This document shows, in pieces, positions 9,979 to 18,273 of a DNA stretch of 54,291 nucleotides. The notes under the pieces were generated by a model. It worked only from the letters and a program-made list of their open reading frames with translations. It was not told the origin of the DNA and searched no databases. A program made the position numbers and the translations under genes. How positions within the stretch are numbered: the stretch's first letter is position 1; every line of letters begins with the position of its first letter. The DNA is from Clostridia bacterium (GTDB taxonomy: Bacteria; Bacillota; Clostridia; Oscillospirales; Acutalibacteraceae): NCBI GenBank assembly GCA_017513195.1, contig JAFXGM010000042.1:1-54291 (forward strand). The letters are read 5' to 3'.

Positions 9979-11298
9979 TTAGTGATATTTTGGTAGCCAG
10001 TTGCCATGGGTGTCAATAAGGTCATCAACCATTTTCTTGATTGTGTCAATATCAAGTTCTGCAGCAGTATGAGGATCTAGCATTGCGGCTTGATAGATAT
10101 GTTCTTTTTTGAGCGTAACTGCAGCTTCAATTGTAAGCAACTGAACATTAATATTTGTCATATTCATAGCGGCGCATTGAACGGGTAGTTCGCCTACAAA
10201 ACAAGGATTTATGCCGTGACGGTTAACAAGACAGGGAACCTCGACACAAGCGTTTTCGGGCAGATTTGTTATGAGGTGACCTGTGTTAAGAACATTACCG
10301 CCGATTTGGTAGGCTTTGTTTGTGACAACCGCCTCCATAATGTGCGAAGCATATTCAAAACTGCGGGCGTGCTCTTTGATACCCGTTTCAAGAATGTTTT
10401 TATAATCATCTTTCCAACGTTCGATTTGGTTTATGCAACGACGCGGGTATTCGTCAAGCGGAATGTTATATTTTTCAATAAGTTCCGGGTATTTTGATTT
10501 AATATAAAATGGATTGTATTCAGCGTTGTGTTCGCTTGATTCGGTGCAGTAGTAACCGAAGTTTTTAATATACTCAAGGCGTACTTTGTTATTGCAGTTT
10601 GGATTATTAATTTCAGCATCAATTTTTGACTTGATTTCGGGGTAGAGGTCGCGACCGTTTTTGTCCTTAATTTCAAGCAACCATGCCATATGGTTAATGC
10701 CTGCGATAAGCTCGGTACAGTCCTCAGGCTTGTAGTCCATTTTAAGTGTTTCAAAAAGCGATTTTGTGCATACCTGAACGCTATGGCAAAGACCTACCGT
10801 TTTAATTGGTGTATAGCGTAGCATGAAACCTGTAAGCATAGCCATTGGGTTTGTGTAGTTAAGGAACAATGCATCGGGGGCAACCTCTGCCATATCGTCG
10901 GCAAAATCTTTCATTACAGGAATTGTACGTAAGGCACGCATTATACCGCCAATACCAAGTGTATCGCCGATGGTCTGTTGCAAGCCGTATTTTTTAGGCA
11001 CTTCAAAATCAATAATGGTGCAAGGGTCATAAAGGCCTACCTGAATTGCGTTTATTACAAAGTTGGCACCGCGAAGAGCATCCTTGCGATTTTCCACTCC
11101 GCAATAACATTCGATTTGTGCCTTGCAACCCTTTTGTTCGCGCATAGCCTCCAAAATGGTATGACTTTCTTTCAAACGATCAGCATCGATGTCGTAAAGC
11201 GCAAATGTGCTGTCGCGCAAAACATCACTACACATACAGTCGCCTATAACGTTTCTGGCAAACACGGTGCTACCTGCACCCATAAAGGTAATCTTCAT
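9979..11298 (-). CDS. GH4 NAD-dependent alpha-glycosidase (MelA/AglA-like)
   Basis: A 439-residue enzyme of family GH4, which uses NAD+ and a divalent metal to open glycosidic bonds by a redox-elimination route. Seen: the Rossmann motif MGAGSTVFARNVIGD at the N-terminus, D36 after it, IGDTLGIGGIMRALR, NYTNPMAM (N150), GLCHSV with C171/H172, and AGINHMAW with H203; the Cys/His pair fits the metal site. The alpha-galactosidase/alpha-glucosidase branch is the best guess from GINHMAW. I start at 11298 because GAGGTG lies 6 bases upstream; the frame to 11343 overlaps the divergent promoter. It is cytosolic and divergent from an AraC regulator. Confidence 0.9.
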   Translation of the reverse strand: MKITFMGAGSTVFARNVIGDCMCSDVLRDSTFALYDIDADRLKESHTILEAMREQKGCKAQIECYCGVENRKDALRGANFVINAIQVGLYDPCTIIDFEVPKKYGLQQTIGDTLGIGGIMRALRTIPVMKDFADDMAEVAPDALFLNYTNPMAMLTGFMLRYTPIKTVGLCHSVQVCTKSLFETLKMDYKPEDCTELIAGINHMAWLLEIKDKNGRDLYPEIKSKIDAEINNPNCNNKVRLEYIKNFGYYCTESSEHNAEYNPFYIKSKYPELIEKYNIPLDEYPRRCINQIERWKDDYKNILETGIKEHARSFEYASHIMEAVVTNKAYQIGGNVLNTGHLITNLPENACVEVPCLVNRHGINPCFVGELPVQCAAMNMTNINVQLLTIEAAVTLKKEHIYQAAMLDPHTAAELDIDTIKKMVDDLIDTHGNWLPKYH

Positions 11299-11315
11299 AA
11301 AAACACCTCGTTCGA

Positions 11316-11366
11316 ATTTTATAATTTTATTGTATATTGACAAGTGTTTATTGTAAATGCTAAAAT
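11316..11366. promoter_or_regulatory. Divergent promoters sharing one -35 region
   Basis: Rightward (AraC gene): TTGACA at 11337-11342, 18-bp spacer, TAAAAT at 11361-11366. Leftward (GH4): TTGTCA (complement of 11338-11343), 16-bp spacer, TAAAAT (complement of 11316-11321). The two -35 boxes overlap by 5 bp, so polymerases must compete. Confidence 0.6.
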
Positions 11367-11409
11367 GTTGTTATGATTTGTCATTTTGTTGTTTTTAGGA
11401 GAGCTGTTT

Positions 11410-12165
11410 ATGATAACCTATAATGAAGCAATTATAAATAAGGGCTATAAAGATATAAATCCTATGCAGTTTGGAAGTGAAATATGCAGCCCTTCACATA
11501 GCTTTGGTCCTGCACTGCGCACATATTGGCTTTTGCATTATGTTGTAAGGGGAAAGGGAATTTTTAAAATTGAAGAGCGCGAATATACGGTAAAAGCCGG
11601 CAACATATTCGTTATTCCACCTTTTATTGAAACTTATTATGAGGCTGATAAGGACGAACCCTGGGAATATATATGGGTAGGATTCACGACAAGCGGTGAA
11701 TTTGATTTTGGTTTTAGCGATGTAATGTATATGCCGCACGCTCATCATATTTTTGAAAGTATGAAAAAATGCAGTAATATGAGTAAAGGGAAAACCGAAT
11801 TTTTGTGTTCTAAGGTATGGCAACTATTATCGCTTATATTTGATGCGCAAAGCGAAAAAATTGATTATATTGAACAGGCGGTTAATATTATTAATGCAGA
11901 ATATATGAACGATATAAGCGTGCAAAATATTGCTGACAAAGTAGGGCTTGAGCGTACATATTTTTCAAATTTTTTCAAAAAGCAAATTGGTTTATCGCCA
12001 AAACAGTATTTACTTAAGACACGTATGGAGCAGGCGGCAGTGTTTTTACGTGATTATGGTTATAGTGTGTCGGTAACTGCACTTTCGGTAGGATATAGTG
12101 ATGTTTATACCTTTTCAAAAATGTTTAAGCAATATTTTGGAATTTCGCCGTCGAAATTTAAGTAA
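11410..12165 (+). CDS. AraC-family transcriptional regulator
   Basis: A 251-residue regulator. The N-terminal half is a cupin sensor (YVVRGKGIFKIEEREYTVKA, GNIFVIPPFIETYYEAD, WEYIWVGF). The C-terminal half has two AraC-type helix-turn-helix units (ISVQNIADKVGLERTYFSNF and VTALSVGYSDVYTFSKMF), ending FGISPSKFK. The ATG at 11410 has AGGAG in front; an in-frame start 24 bases upstream lacks one. It is divergent from GH4 and upstream of the DUF4886 operon, which has its own promoter. It may control either or both. Confidence 0.9.
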   Translation: MITYNEAIINKGYKDINPMQFGSEICSPSHSFGPALRTYWLLHYVVRGKGIFKIEEREYTVKAGNIFVIPPFIETYYEADKDEPWEYIWVGFTTSGEFDFGFSDVMYMPHAHHIFESMKKCSNMSKGKTEFLCSKVWQLLSLIFDAQSEKIDYIEQAVNIINAEYMNDISVQNIADKVGLERTYFSNFFKKQIGLSPKQYLLKTRMEQAAVFLRDYGYSVSVTALSVGYSDVYTFSKMFKQYFGISPSKFK

Positions 12166-12179
12166 AAGGGTTTTTTGTA

Positions 12180-12208
12180 TTGCTTTTTGTTATAGTAAGT
12201 GATATAAT
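12180..12208 (+). promoter_or_regulatory. Promoter of the DUF4886 operon
   Basis: TTGCTT, 17-bp spacer, TATAAT. Confidence 0.6.
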
Positions 12209-12229
12209 TTCGAAAAGTGGGGTGACAGT

Positions 12230-12973
12230 ATGAAAATACTAAGCATTGGCAACAGTTTTTCACAAGATGCGCACAAGTGGCTTTATGACGTTTGTAAAAG
12301 CGCGGGCAAAGAAATTTATAATGCTAACCTTTATTATGGAGGTTGCACGCTTTATGGTCATTGGAATTTTTATGTTAATGATCAAGCGGCATATGATTAT
12401 GAGATAAAGGGTGAGCCTACACGCAAAATCTCACTTGCGGAGGCACTCAGGGCAGAAGATTGGGACATAATAACATTTCAACAGGCAAGTCCCAATTGTG
12501 GCAAATATGAAACATATCAGCCCTTTTTGTGTGACTTGTATAAGGTAGTTAAAGAGGTATGCCCTAATGCAAAGTTTTATATACATAAGACTTGGGCTTA
12601 CGAAAGTGATTTTGCAAGCGACGCTTTTGCAAATTATAATAATGATCAAAAATATATGTACAAGTGCTTGTGTGATGCATATAAGCAAGCGGCTGAAAGT
12701 ATTGATGCCGAAATTATTCCAAGCGGTGATGTTATTCAGTATTTGCGTGATAATACAAAGGAATTTGATTATAAAAACGGCGGGCTTTCACTTAACCGAG
12801 ACGGTTTTCATTTGACACTTGATTACGGCAGATATGCAGTATCACTTACTTGGTATTGCAAGTTGTTTGGCGGTAGTGCAAATGACGTTTCATTTGTACC
12901 GGAATTATGTGACGATGAAAACAAGGTAAGAATAATTAAAAATGCGGTTGATACCATACTTAAAGGAGAATGA
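12230..12973 (+). CDS. DUF4886-type SGNH hydrolase, cytoplasmic
   Basis: A 247-residue protein matching the DUF4886/SGNH-hydrolase pattern. SGNH-like features: SIGNSFSQDA with candidate nucleophile S9, GGCTL (G37-G38), FQQAS around residue 83-87, and DGFHLT with D191/H194 as the likely catalytic pair. There is no signal peptide. GGGGTGA precedes the ATG. Members are presumed esterases, for example sugar deacetylases, but this is inferred from fold and context. The next gene overlaps or abuts it and encodes a small membrane protein, suggesting linked transport and hydrolysis. A related lipoprotein form is at 30324. Confidence 0.8.
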   Translation: MKILSIGNSFSQDAHKWLYDVCKSAGKEIYNANLYYGGCTLYGHWNFYVNDQAAYDYEIKGEPTRKISLAEALRAEDWDIITFQQASPNCGKYETYQPFLCDLYKVVKEVCPNAKFYIHKTWAYESDFASDAFANYNNDQKYMYKCLCDAYKQAAESIDAEIIPSGDVIQYLRDNTKEFDYKNGGLSLNRDGFHLTLDYGRYAVSLTWYCKLFGGSANDVSFVPELCDDENKVRIIKNAVDTILKGE

Positions 12974-12978
12974 GTTTT

Positions 12979-13284
12979 ATGGAGACTTTAGCACTTGTTT
13001 TAGAAACTGCAATGATTGCTTTGTTTGGTTTTTCGTGGCCAAACAACATTATGAAGACATTGCAAAATAAATCAACCAAGGGAAAAAGCCTTTTGTTTTT
13101 ACTGCTTATTGACACGGGTTATGTAGCAGGTATTGCAAGTAAGTTTATTACTCTTGCTGCCGGCGGAGAAAAACCATGGATTTTCTATTTTGGTTTGGCG
13201 GTTTATATACTTAATTTTGTTATGGTAACTACCGATTTAATACTTTATTTTTATTATCGTTCAAAAGAGAAAAAGGATAACTAA
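12979..13284 (+). CDS. Small three-helix membrane protein, PQ-loop/SemiSWEET-like
   Basis: A 101-residue protein with three predicted membrane helices (about residues 5-20, 36-55, 67-90) and a charged tail (YYRSKEKKDN). The segment FSWPNNIMKTLQNKSTKGKS resembles the PQ-loop motif at the end of helix 1 in SemiSWEET sugar transporters, with PN instead of PQ. Helix 3 carries an Asn (ILNFVMV) as these do. I prefer the ATG at 12979: the other ATG at 12970 sits only 2 bases from AAAGGAG. It is coupled to the DUF4886 gene and ends at a terminator. The transporter role is inferred. Confidence 0.6.
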   Translation: METLALVLETAMIALFGFSWPNNIMKTLQNKSTKGKSLLFLLLIDTGYVAGIASKFITLAAGGEKPWIFYFGLAVYILNFVMVTTDLILYFYYRSKEKKDN

Positions 13285-13290
13285 AAAGAG

Positions 13291-13320
13291 GGCACACTTC
13301 ATAAAAAAGTGTGCCTTTAA
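13291..13320. terminator. Bidirectional terminator
   Basis: GGCACACTT pairs with AAGTGTGCC around 7 bases, with T-rich flanks on both strands. It separates converging operons. Confidence 0.8.
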
Positions 13321-13321
13321 T

Positions 13322-13936
13322 TTATTCTTTAAAAAAGTAATCCTCAACCGCAGCGCACAAGTAGTGATAGATAGGCAGATGCAATTCCTGTATGCGATAG
13401 GTTTCAGTATGGTCTGCATGAATGATAACGTCAGAAAGGCTGTCAAGCTTGCAATCTTTACAGCCAACAAGTGAAATCACCTTACAGCCTATGGCGCGTG
13501 CCGTTTTAGCGGCATTCACCACGTTTTGCGAATTGCCCGAGGTGCTAATGGCAAGCAATACGTCATCCTTTTTGCCAAGAGCGTAAAGCGCCTGCGCATA
13601 TAGTAGCGACGGGTCCTCGTCATTTAAAAATGCCGTCAAGAAAGCCGTTTGCGAGTGAAGTGATATGGCGGGCAAGCCCCTCATAAGACCGGCGGCTAAC
13701 TGCTTATCATCAAATTTTGCGGTTTGCTTTTCGGTAAGCGGTCTTTTTTTAAGAAATCCTTTCATAAGCTCGCCTACAATATGGTCGGCATCAGCTGCAC
13801 TACCACCGTTGCCGCATATATACAAGCGATTGCCGTTTTCAAACGTTTTTATAAGCAGCTCGGCAGCCTCTTTTATTTCGCTTTCGCAAGAGGAAAGCAA
13901 CGGGTATCTTGTTATAAGTTCAGATAAAGTTTCCAT
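13322..13936 (-). CDS. SIS-domain isomerase, GmhA-like
   Basis: A 204-residue SIS protein resembling D-sedoheptulose-7-phosphate isomerase: YICGNGGSAADADHIVGEL (phosphate loop, His, and the catalytic Glu), LAISTSGNSQNV, ISLVGCKDCKLD, and QELHLPIYHYLCAAVED with the expected catalytic His near the C-terminus. I start at 13936, 1 base after the upstream stop, because GAGGG is placed correctly there. It is the last gene of the ROK/beta-mannosidase operon, and no heptose or LPS gene is nearby. A sugar-phosphate isomerase in glycan catabolism is therefore as likely as heptose synthesis. Confidence 0.82.
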   Translation of the reverse strand: METLSELITRYPLLSSCESEIKEAAELLIKTFENGNRLYICGNGGSAADADHIVGELMKGFLKKRPLTEKQTAKFDDKQLAAGLMRGLPAISLHSQTAFLTAFLNDEDPSLLYAQALYALGKKDDVLLAISTSGNSQNVVNAAKTARAIGCKVISLVGCKDCKLDSLSDVIIHADHTETYRIQELHLPIYHYLCAAVEDYFFKE

Positions 13937-13937
13937 A

Positions 13938-16385
13938 TTAAAATCCCTCAAAATGACCGATTTTTGTTTTGTTTAAGAAATCAATATAAGTGTTAAAATC
14001 AATACCGCGAATATTGTTTACAAAATGGTTGTAACCTGCATTACCGTCATATTCCCACTCAATAAGGAACATTTCCTTTTTATCGGGGTCTACCGTTACG
14101 GCATCAAGCTGTAAAATACCGCTAGCAGCGACTGTGGCTTTGTCACTGCAAACAACCACATTGTCGTTTATGCGTGTAACCTTATAACTAAAGGTTTTAT
14201 CTTGCGGAATTTCATTTGCCACGAAAAGATTGAGTTTATTCTCTTCATCAGGCTCGTCAAACATAAGACAAAGCGGTTGCTGTGAATTTTTGATAAAATC
14301 GTAGGCAAGTTTTTTTGTAAAGTAGTAGTCAACCACCGCGTCGGAAATTTGTGGCCAACCGTCTAAAAGATTCCACCAAATAAGGCCGCCGTGAGTGGCT
14401 TTTCTTATGCGGAAGCGTTCTATCATAAATTTAAAGGCTTCTGCCTGGAAAATTTGACTTGCTTTAGCAATACCCTCGAGTGCTTGTTCGTTGTTACCAA
14501 ACAGTGTTTTCATGCGTTCGAAATAGTCAACCGATTCTTCTGCTGTGGCACGACCTGTATTACCATCGGGCATATCACTGAAGAGTACTGCGACCTGACG
14601 AAGCATTAATGCTATGCGGTATTCGTATTTGCCTATGTGCTTGGTTTCCATGCTTGCTGCGTGAACAATGTAATCTTCGTTAGGGCGACCGTTTGGTAAA
14701 ATGATTGGCCACAGTTTTTCTGGGGTAATAAATTTCTTTATAGACTCAACCGATGGGCAACCGTGGAAGCCTGTCTCTGACGCAAAAAGCGCTGTCGCAT
14801 TTTTATAATAATCACTCTTAAAGTAGTTGCGCGGTCCCCAAAGATGATCTTCGGCAGGGCGATATTTATCAATTAAAGCAAACGATGTTTCGTCTACGTA
14901 AGGTGAACTTGGCAAGTATGGTCTAAAATCGTCATAGATACGTAAAACCTCAGGTAAAACCTTGCGAGTGAGTATATTTGTATTTGGGTCAAGACGCTTT
15001 CCGTTTTTAAGAGCGTAGGTGTAGAATACATCGCATTCATTATCACCCGCCCAAAGCACGATGGATGCGTGGTCGCGAAGTCGTTTAACAGCAACTATGG
15101 CTTCATTGCGCAGTTTGTTGCAAAATTCTTCATATTGGGGGTAATAAGCACAACCCATAATAAAGTCGTGCCACAGCATAATACCGTGCTCGTCACACCA
15201 GTTGTAAAATGTATCGCTTTCATAGATATTACCGCCCCAAAGACGAATCATATTGCAACCGATATCTTCTACCATTTCGAGCGCCTTTATAACGCGTTTT
15301 TCATTTTGAGAGGGGAATGCGTCAAGCGGTACCCAGTTGGTACCCATAATAAATACTTTTTTGCAATTAATTAAAAATTCAAACTTGCCGTTTCCGTTTT
15401 CGTCGACTGTAGATGTACGAACGAGTTCAATAAGGCGAATGCCTATACGTGTGTTGTAGGTGTCGCAAAGCTCACCCTTGCGGTATAATCTTACCTCTAC
15501 GTCATAAAGGTTTTGTTTGCCTTCGCCACGTGGCCACCAAAATTCAGCGCCGCTAAAGCTTATGCTAAAATTGCGGTTTACGCCCCAAAAACGAACGCTG
15601 TGCTCAAAATGTGAGTCACCGCAAACACCCGTTACAACAGCTTCATAATCTGAAAGCAAATCATCGTCGGTATGTATGCGAATTTGTCCCGAGAGCTGAG
15701 CGGTTTTATGTTTTAAATTCATATTGGCGGTGCCAAGATAAAAATCGTCTATACGGTGACGGGGCTTTTCTATGAGTGATACACCGCGCCAAAGTCCGCC
15801 CGATACTGTACGGGGCATAATGTCCCAACCGAACATATACGGCGCCTTGCGCACGTGTAAAGAGTCTTCGTTATAGGGAAGTCCCACTGCCAAAGCGTTT
15901 TCTTCATATTCGCGTGCTTTTATTACAGTTGGATAAATGTGAATAGTGATTTGATTTTTGCCTTTTTTAAGCATAAAATCATAAACGGGATATTCATGTT
16001 CTACAAGCATATTATCACATTCGCCAACCCATATATTATTTAGACCAATATGGGCGAATGTATCTATACCATCAAAACGTAGATAAACATCACCTTCTGG
16101 TATCTTATCCAGTGTAAATTCCTTTACATACCAAAGATGACGATTTTCGTACTGTTGACAAAGCAGGGGATTGGTGCCTTTGAAAATTTCGGGAAGTATT
16201 CCTGCGCGCTCTAAATCAAGCTCAAAGTTACCGGGCACTTGGGCATCAATTTTTATAAAATCTATATCTTTGGGTAGTTTTTTAGGGTTTAAAAAATCAA
16301 TAAATTCAATATCTTTACCACAAACTTGATTATGTGGTGCTATATACAACTCCCATTTACCGTTTAAATCGATTAATTGTTTCAT
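13938..16385 (-). CDS. Beta-mannosidase-like GH2 enzyme
   Basis: An 815-residue exo-glycosidase with the beta-mannosidase layout: an N-terminal jelly-roll (LIDLNGKWELY, VPGNFELDLERAG, LRFDGIDTFAHIGLN), Ig domains, a TIM barrel (IRLWGGNIYESDTFYNWCDE, GIMLWHDFIMGCA), then C-terminal domains. The acid/base is E450 in LWAGDNECD (the usual GNNE is GDNE here) and the nucleophile is E537 in FASETGFHG. There is no signal peptide. AAGGAGG precedes the ATG, 10 bases after the ROK kinase stop. It likely releases mannose, or a related sugar, from imported manno-oligosaccharides or N-glycan cores for the ROK kinase. Confidence 0.88.
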   Translation of the reverse strand: MKQLIDLNGKWELYIAPHNQVCGKDIEFIDFLNPKKLPKDIDFIKIDAQVPGNFELDLERAGILPEIFKGTNPLLCQQYENRHLWYVKEFTLDKIPEGDVYLRFDGIDTFAHIGLNNIWVGECDNMLVEHEYPVYDFMLKKGKNQITIHIYPTVIKAREYEENALAVGLPYNEDSLHVRKAPYMFGWDIMPRTVSGGLWRGVSLIEKPRHRIDDFYLGTANMNLKHKTAQLSGQIRIHTDDDLLSDYEAVVTGVCGDSHFEHSVRFWGVNRNFSISFSGAEFWWPRGEGKQNLYDVEVRLYRKGELCDTYNTRIGIRLIELVRTSTVDENGNGKFEFLINCKKVFIMGTNWVPLDAFPSQNEKRVIKALEMVEDIGCNMIRLWGGNIYESDTFYNWCDEHGIMLWHDFIMGCAYYPQYEEFCNKLRNEAIVAVKRLRDHASIVLWAGDNECDVFYTYALKNGKRLDPNTNILTRKVLPEVLRIYDDFRPYLPSSPYVDETSFALIDKYRPAEDHLWGPRNYFKSDYYKNATALFASETGFHGCPSVESIKKFITPEKLWPIILPNGRPNEDYIVHAASMETKHIGKYEYRIALMLRQVAVLFSDMPDGNTGRATAEESVDYFERMKTLFGNNEQALEGIAKASQIFQAEAFKFMIERFRIRKATHGGLIWWNLLDGWPQISDAVVDYYFTKKLAYDFIKNSQQPLCLMFDEPDEENKLNLFVANEIPQDKTFSYKVTRINDNVVVCSDKATVAASGILQLDAVTVDPDKKEMFLIEWEYDGNAGYNHFVNNIRGIDFNTYIDFLNKTKIGHFEGF

Positions 16386-16395
16386 ATTTTCCTCC

Positions 16396-17340
16396 TTAAT
16401 GGTTGTCTGCTACTAAAGATAAAGCGGCATAATCGCCAAGGTTTTCGCCCAAAGCTGCAGGTAATATTTCTACTACCGAAAGTGATGGCGCAAGTGCTTC
16501 TTGCTTTAGCGCTTCCATCATCGTTTCTTGTAACAGGTCTTGGCTTCGTGTGTAAATACTGCCAATAACAATTTTTTCGGGATTTAGCACGTCTATTAAA
16601 ATAGATAAACCGTAGCCTAACATTTCACCACATTTTTTATATACCGAAATAGCGGTTTTATCACCCTTGTATGCGGCTTCGGCAACCGATTGTGCGGTTA
16701 CAGTGCTTAATTCGTCAAGACTTTTGCAGTAAAGTGGTGTTATACCTTTTTCTAATTGTTCTTTTGCGGCGGACTTTGCCATTTGGGCAATGCCTCCACC
16801 GCTTGCAAAGCCCTCAAAAGAACCTTCTTTTCCATAGCCTATGGGGCCCGTGTCACGCATACGGACGTGGCCTATTTCACCGGCGTTACCGTTTGTTCCC
16901 GAATAGAGTTTTCCATTTAGAATTAGTCCTGCGCCCATACCTGTACCAAAGGTTAAGAAAATCATATTTTTCGAGCCTTTACCCGCACCGTATTTCCATT
17001 CGGCAAAGGCGCAAGCATCGGCATCATTTTCAAGTCTTACATAACCACCGTATTTTTCTTTAAGATAATCTACCGCTTTAATATCTATAAATCTCGGTAA
17101 ATTTGGTGGTGAAATTATAATGCCGCGTTTGTTATCAAGCGGTCCGCCGCAGCTAATACCAATGCGGCTAAAGTCGTCGGTCATCTCTTCGGCCAAAGCA
17201 CACATTTTATATATCATTTCATACCCCGAAATACTATGGTCGGTGGGTATGACTTTTTTATCTAAAATATGCATAACGCCATCTATTTCTTCACCGATGC
17301 TTACCGCACATTTAGTTCCGCCTATATCAAAGCCTATCAT
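16396..17340 (-). CDS. ROK-family sugar kinase
   Basis: A 314-residue ROK protein without an N-terminal HTH, so a kinase rather than a repressor. Motifs: FDIGGTKCAV (ATP phosphate loop), GISCGGPLD, ENDADACAFAEW with the catalytic Asp, TFGTGMGAGLILNG, and GNAGEIGHV. The zinc-binding CxCGxxGC element is replaced by IGYGKEGS, so all three cysteines are missing. AAAGGAG fixes the ATG at 17340. It is first in a three-gene operon with beta-mannosidase and the SIS isomerase and probably phosphorylates the released hexose; mannose or glucose is inferred. Confidence 0.88.
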   Translation of the reverse strand: MIGFDIGGTKCAVSIGEEIDGVMHILDKKVIPTDHSISGYEMIYKMCALAEEMTDDFSRIGISCGGPLDNKRGIIISPPNLPRFIDIKAVDYLKEKYGGYVRLENDADACAFAEWKYGAGKGSKNMIFLTFGTGMGAGLILNGKLYSGTNGNAGEIGHVRMRDTGPIGYGKEGSFEGFASGGGIAQMAKSAAKEQLEKGITPLYCKSLDELSTVTAQSVAEAAYKGDKTAISVYKKCGEMLGYGLSILIDVLNPEKIVIGSIYTRSQDLLQETMMEALKQEALAPSLSVVEILPAALGENLGDYAALSLVADNH

Positions 17341-17361
17341 ACTTTCAACTCCTTTGATACA

Positions 17362-17411
17362 ATTATACACTAAATGTACATCTTGAAAAATAATATTTTC
17401 TATGATAAAAT
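17362..17411. promoter_or_regulatory. Divergent promoters, ROK operon and AraC gene
   Basis: Rightward: TTGAAA (17383-17388), 17-bp spacer, TAAAAT (17406-17411). Leftward: -10 TATAAT (complement of 17362-17367) with a weak -35, TTTTTC, 17 bp upstream. The weak -35 suggests activation by the adjacent AraC protein. The two -35 regions overlap. Confidence 0.5.
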
Positions 17412-17439
17412 TAAGAAAATCAATACTTTAGGAGTTTTT

Positions 17440-18249
17440 ATGTCAAATCAAATAAACAAGTTTGAATCATCACTGCGTCAAGATAAGGATTATTATATTG
17501 AACAAAATTTTATAAAAAAAGGTGAATATTTTAGCCCACATTGGCACGATTATTTTGAGCTTGAAATAGTGCTTGGTGGCGAAGGCGAACACATTTATAA
17601 CAACACAAAATATATGTTAAGCCGTGGTAGCATCTATTTAATGTCATATTATGATTTTCACGAGCTGAAGGCACGAGAGGATATGCAGATGCTAAAGCTG
17701 CAGTTTAATGAAAATGTTTTACCCGATAAACTTAATGATTTTTTGTTTTTAAGTCAAAACCGCTTTTGTTGTTCGGTGGACGAAAATGAGGTGCAGCATA
17801 TTATAAAGTTGTTTGATATTCTAAGACGTGAGGAAAGTCGGGGAGGTCTTTTTAGCGAAATGCTTATTAAAAACCTTATAGCCGAAATTATTATTACGGT
17901 TATAAGAAATTCGTCACAAAATGAAGACACCGTAATACCGTCACTATTGCAAAACGCGGTGGCATATATACGAAATAATTTTAGAGAACCGTTGACGTTA
18001 GGACTGCTCGCTAAGCACTGTAACGTAACTCCCAATTATCTTGGTGTTCAGTTTACGAAAAAGATGGGCATATCTTTTTCGGATTATCTTAATACTGTAC
18101 GGCTTAGATACGCTTGTAACTTGCTTGACAGTACCGGACTTACAGTTAAGGAAATAGCCTTTGCCAGCGGTTACAACTCGGTTGAGCATTTCGGTTATAC
18201 ATTTAAAAAAATGTTAGGTGATTCGCCACTAAATTATAAAAAGCACTAA
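17440..18249 (+). CDS. AraC-family transcriptional regulator
   Basis: A 269-residue regulator with a cupin sensor domain (FSPHWHDYFELEIVLGGEGE is the typical metal/ligand motif) and a C-terminal double HTH (LTLGLLAKHCNVTPNYLGVQ and LTVKEIAFASGYNSVEHFGY), ending LGDSPLNYKKH. The ATG at 17440 follows TTTAGGAG; the longer frame from 17374 overlaps the promoter. It is divergent from the ROK/beta-mannosidase operon, its likely target. Its stop codon lies in the following terminator stem. Confidence 0.9.
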   Translation: MSNQINKFESSLRQDKDYYIEQNFIKKGEYFSPHWHDYFELEIVLGGEGEHIYNNTKYMLSRGSIYLMSYYDFHELKAREDMQMLKLQFNENVLPDKLNDFLFLSQNRFCCSVDENEVQHIIKLFDILRREESRGGLFSEMLIKNLIAEIIITVIRNSSQNEDTVIPSLLQNAVAYIRNNFREPLTLGLLAKHCNVTPNYLGVQFTKKMGISFSDYLNTVRLRYACNLLDSTGLTVKEIAFASGYNSVEHFGYTFKKMLGDSPLNYKKH

Positions 18250-18266
18250 CCAAACGGTTAGTGCTT
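18241..18266. terminator. Bidirectional terminator
   Basis: A perfect 11-bp stem, AAGCACTAACC / GGTTAGTGCTT, with an AAAC loop. On the minus strand it is followed by TTTTTATAATTT, so it also ends the dCMP deaminase transcript. Confidence 0.85.
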
Positions 18267-18273
18267 AAGTATT

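Noticed and set aside
12164-12180. Terminator after the AraC gene at 11410-12165 because of a T run
   Set aside because: The T run has no GC-rich stem in front of it.
13322-13936. Evidence for LPS heptose synthesis from the GmhA-like gene
   Set aside because: No other heptose or lipid A gene is present, and the operon is a glycosidase operon of a Gram-positive-type genome.
13665-13976. Open frame on the plus strand inside the SIS isomerase gene
   Set aside because: It is antisense to a clearly conserved SIS gene, has no matching ribosome binding site, and its composition mirrors the opposite strand.
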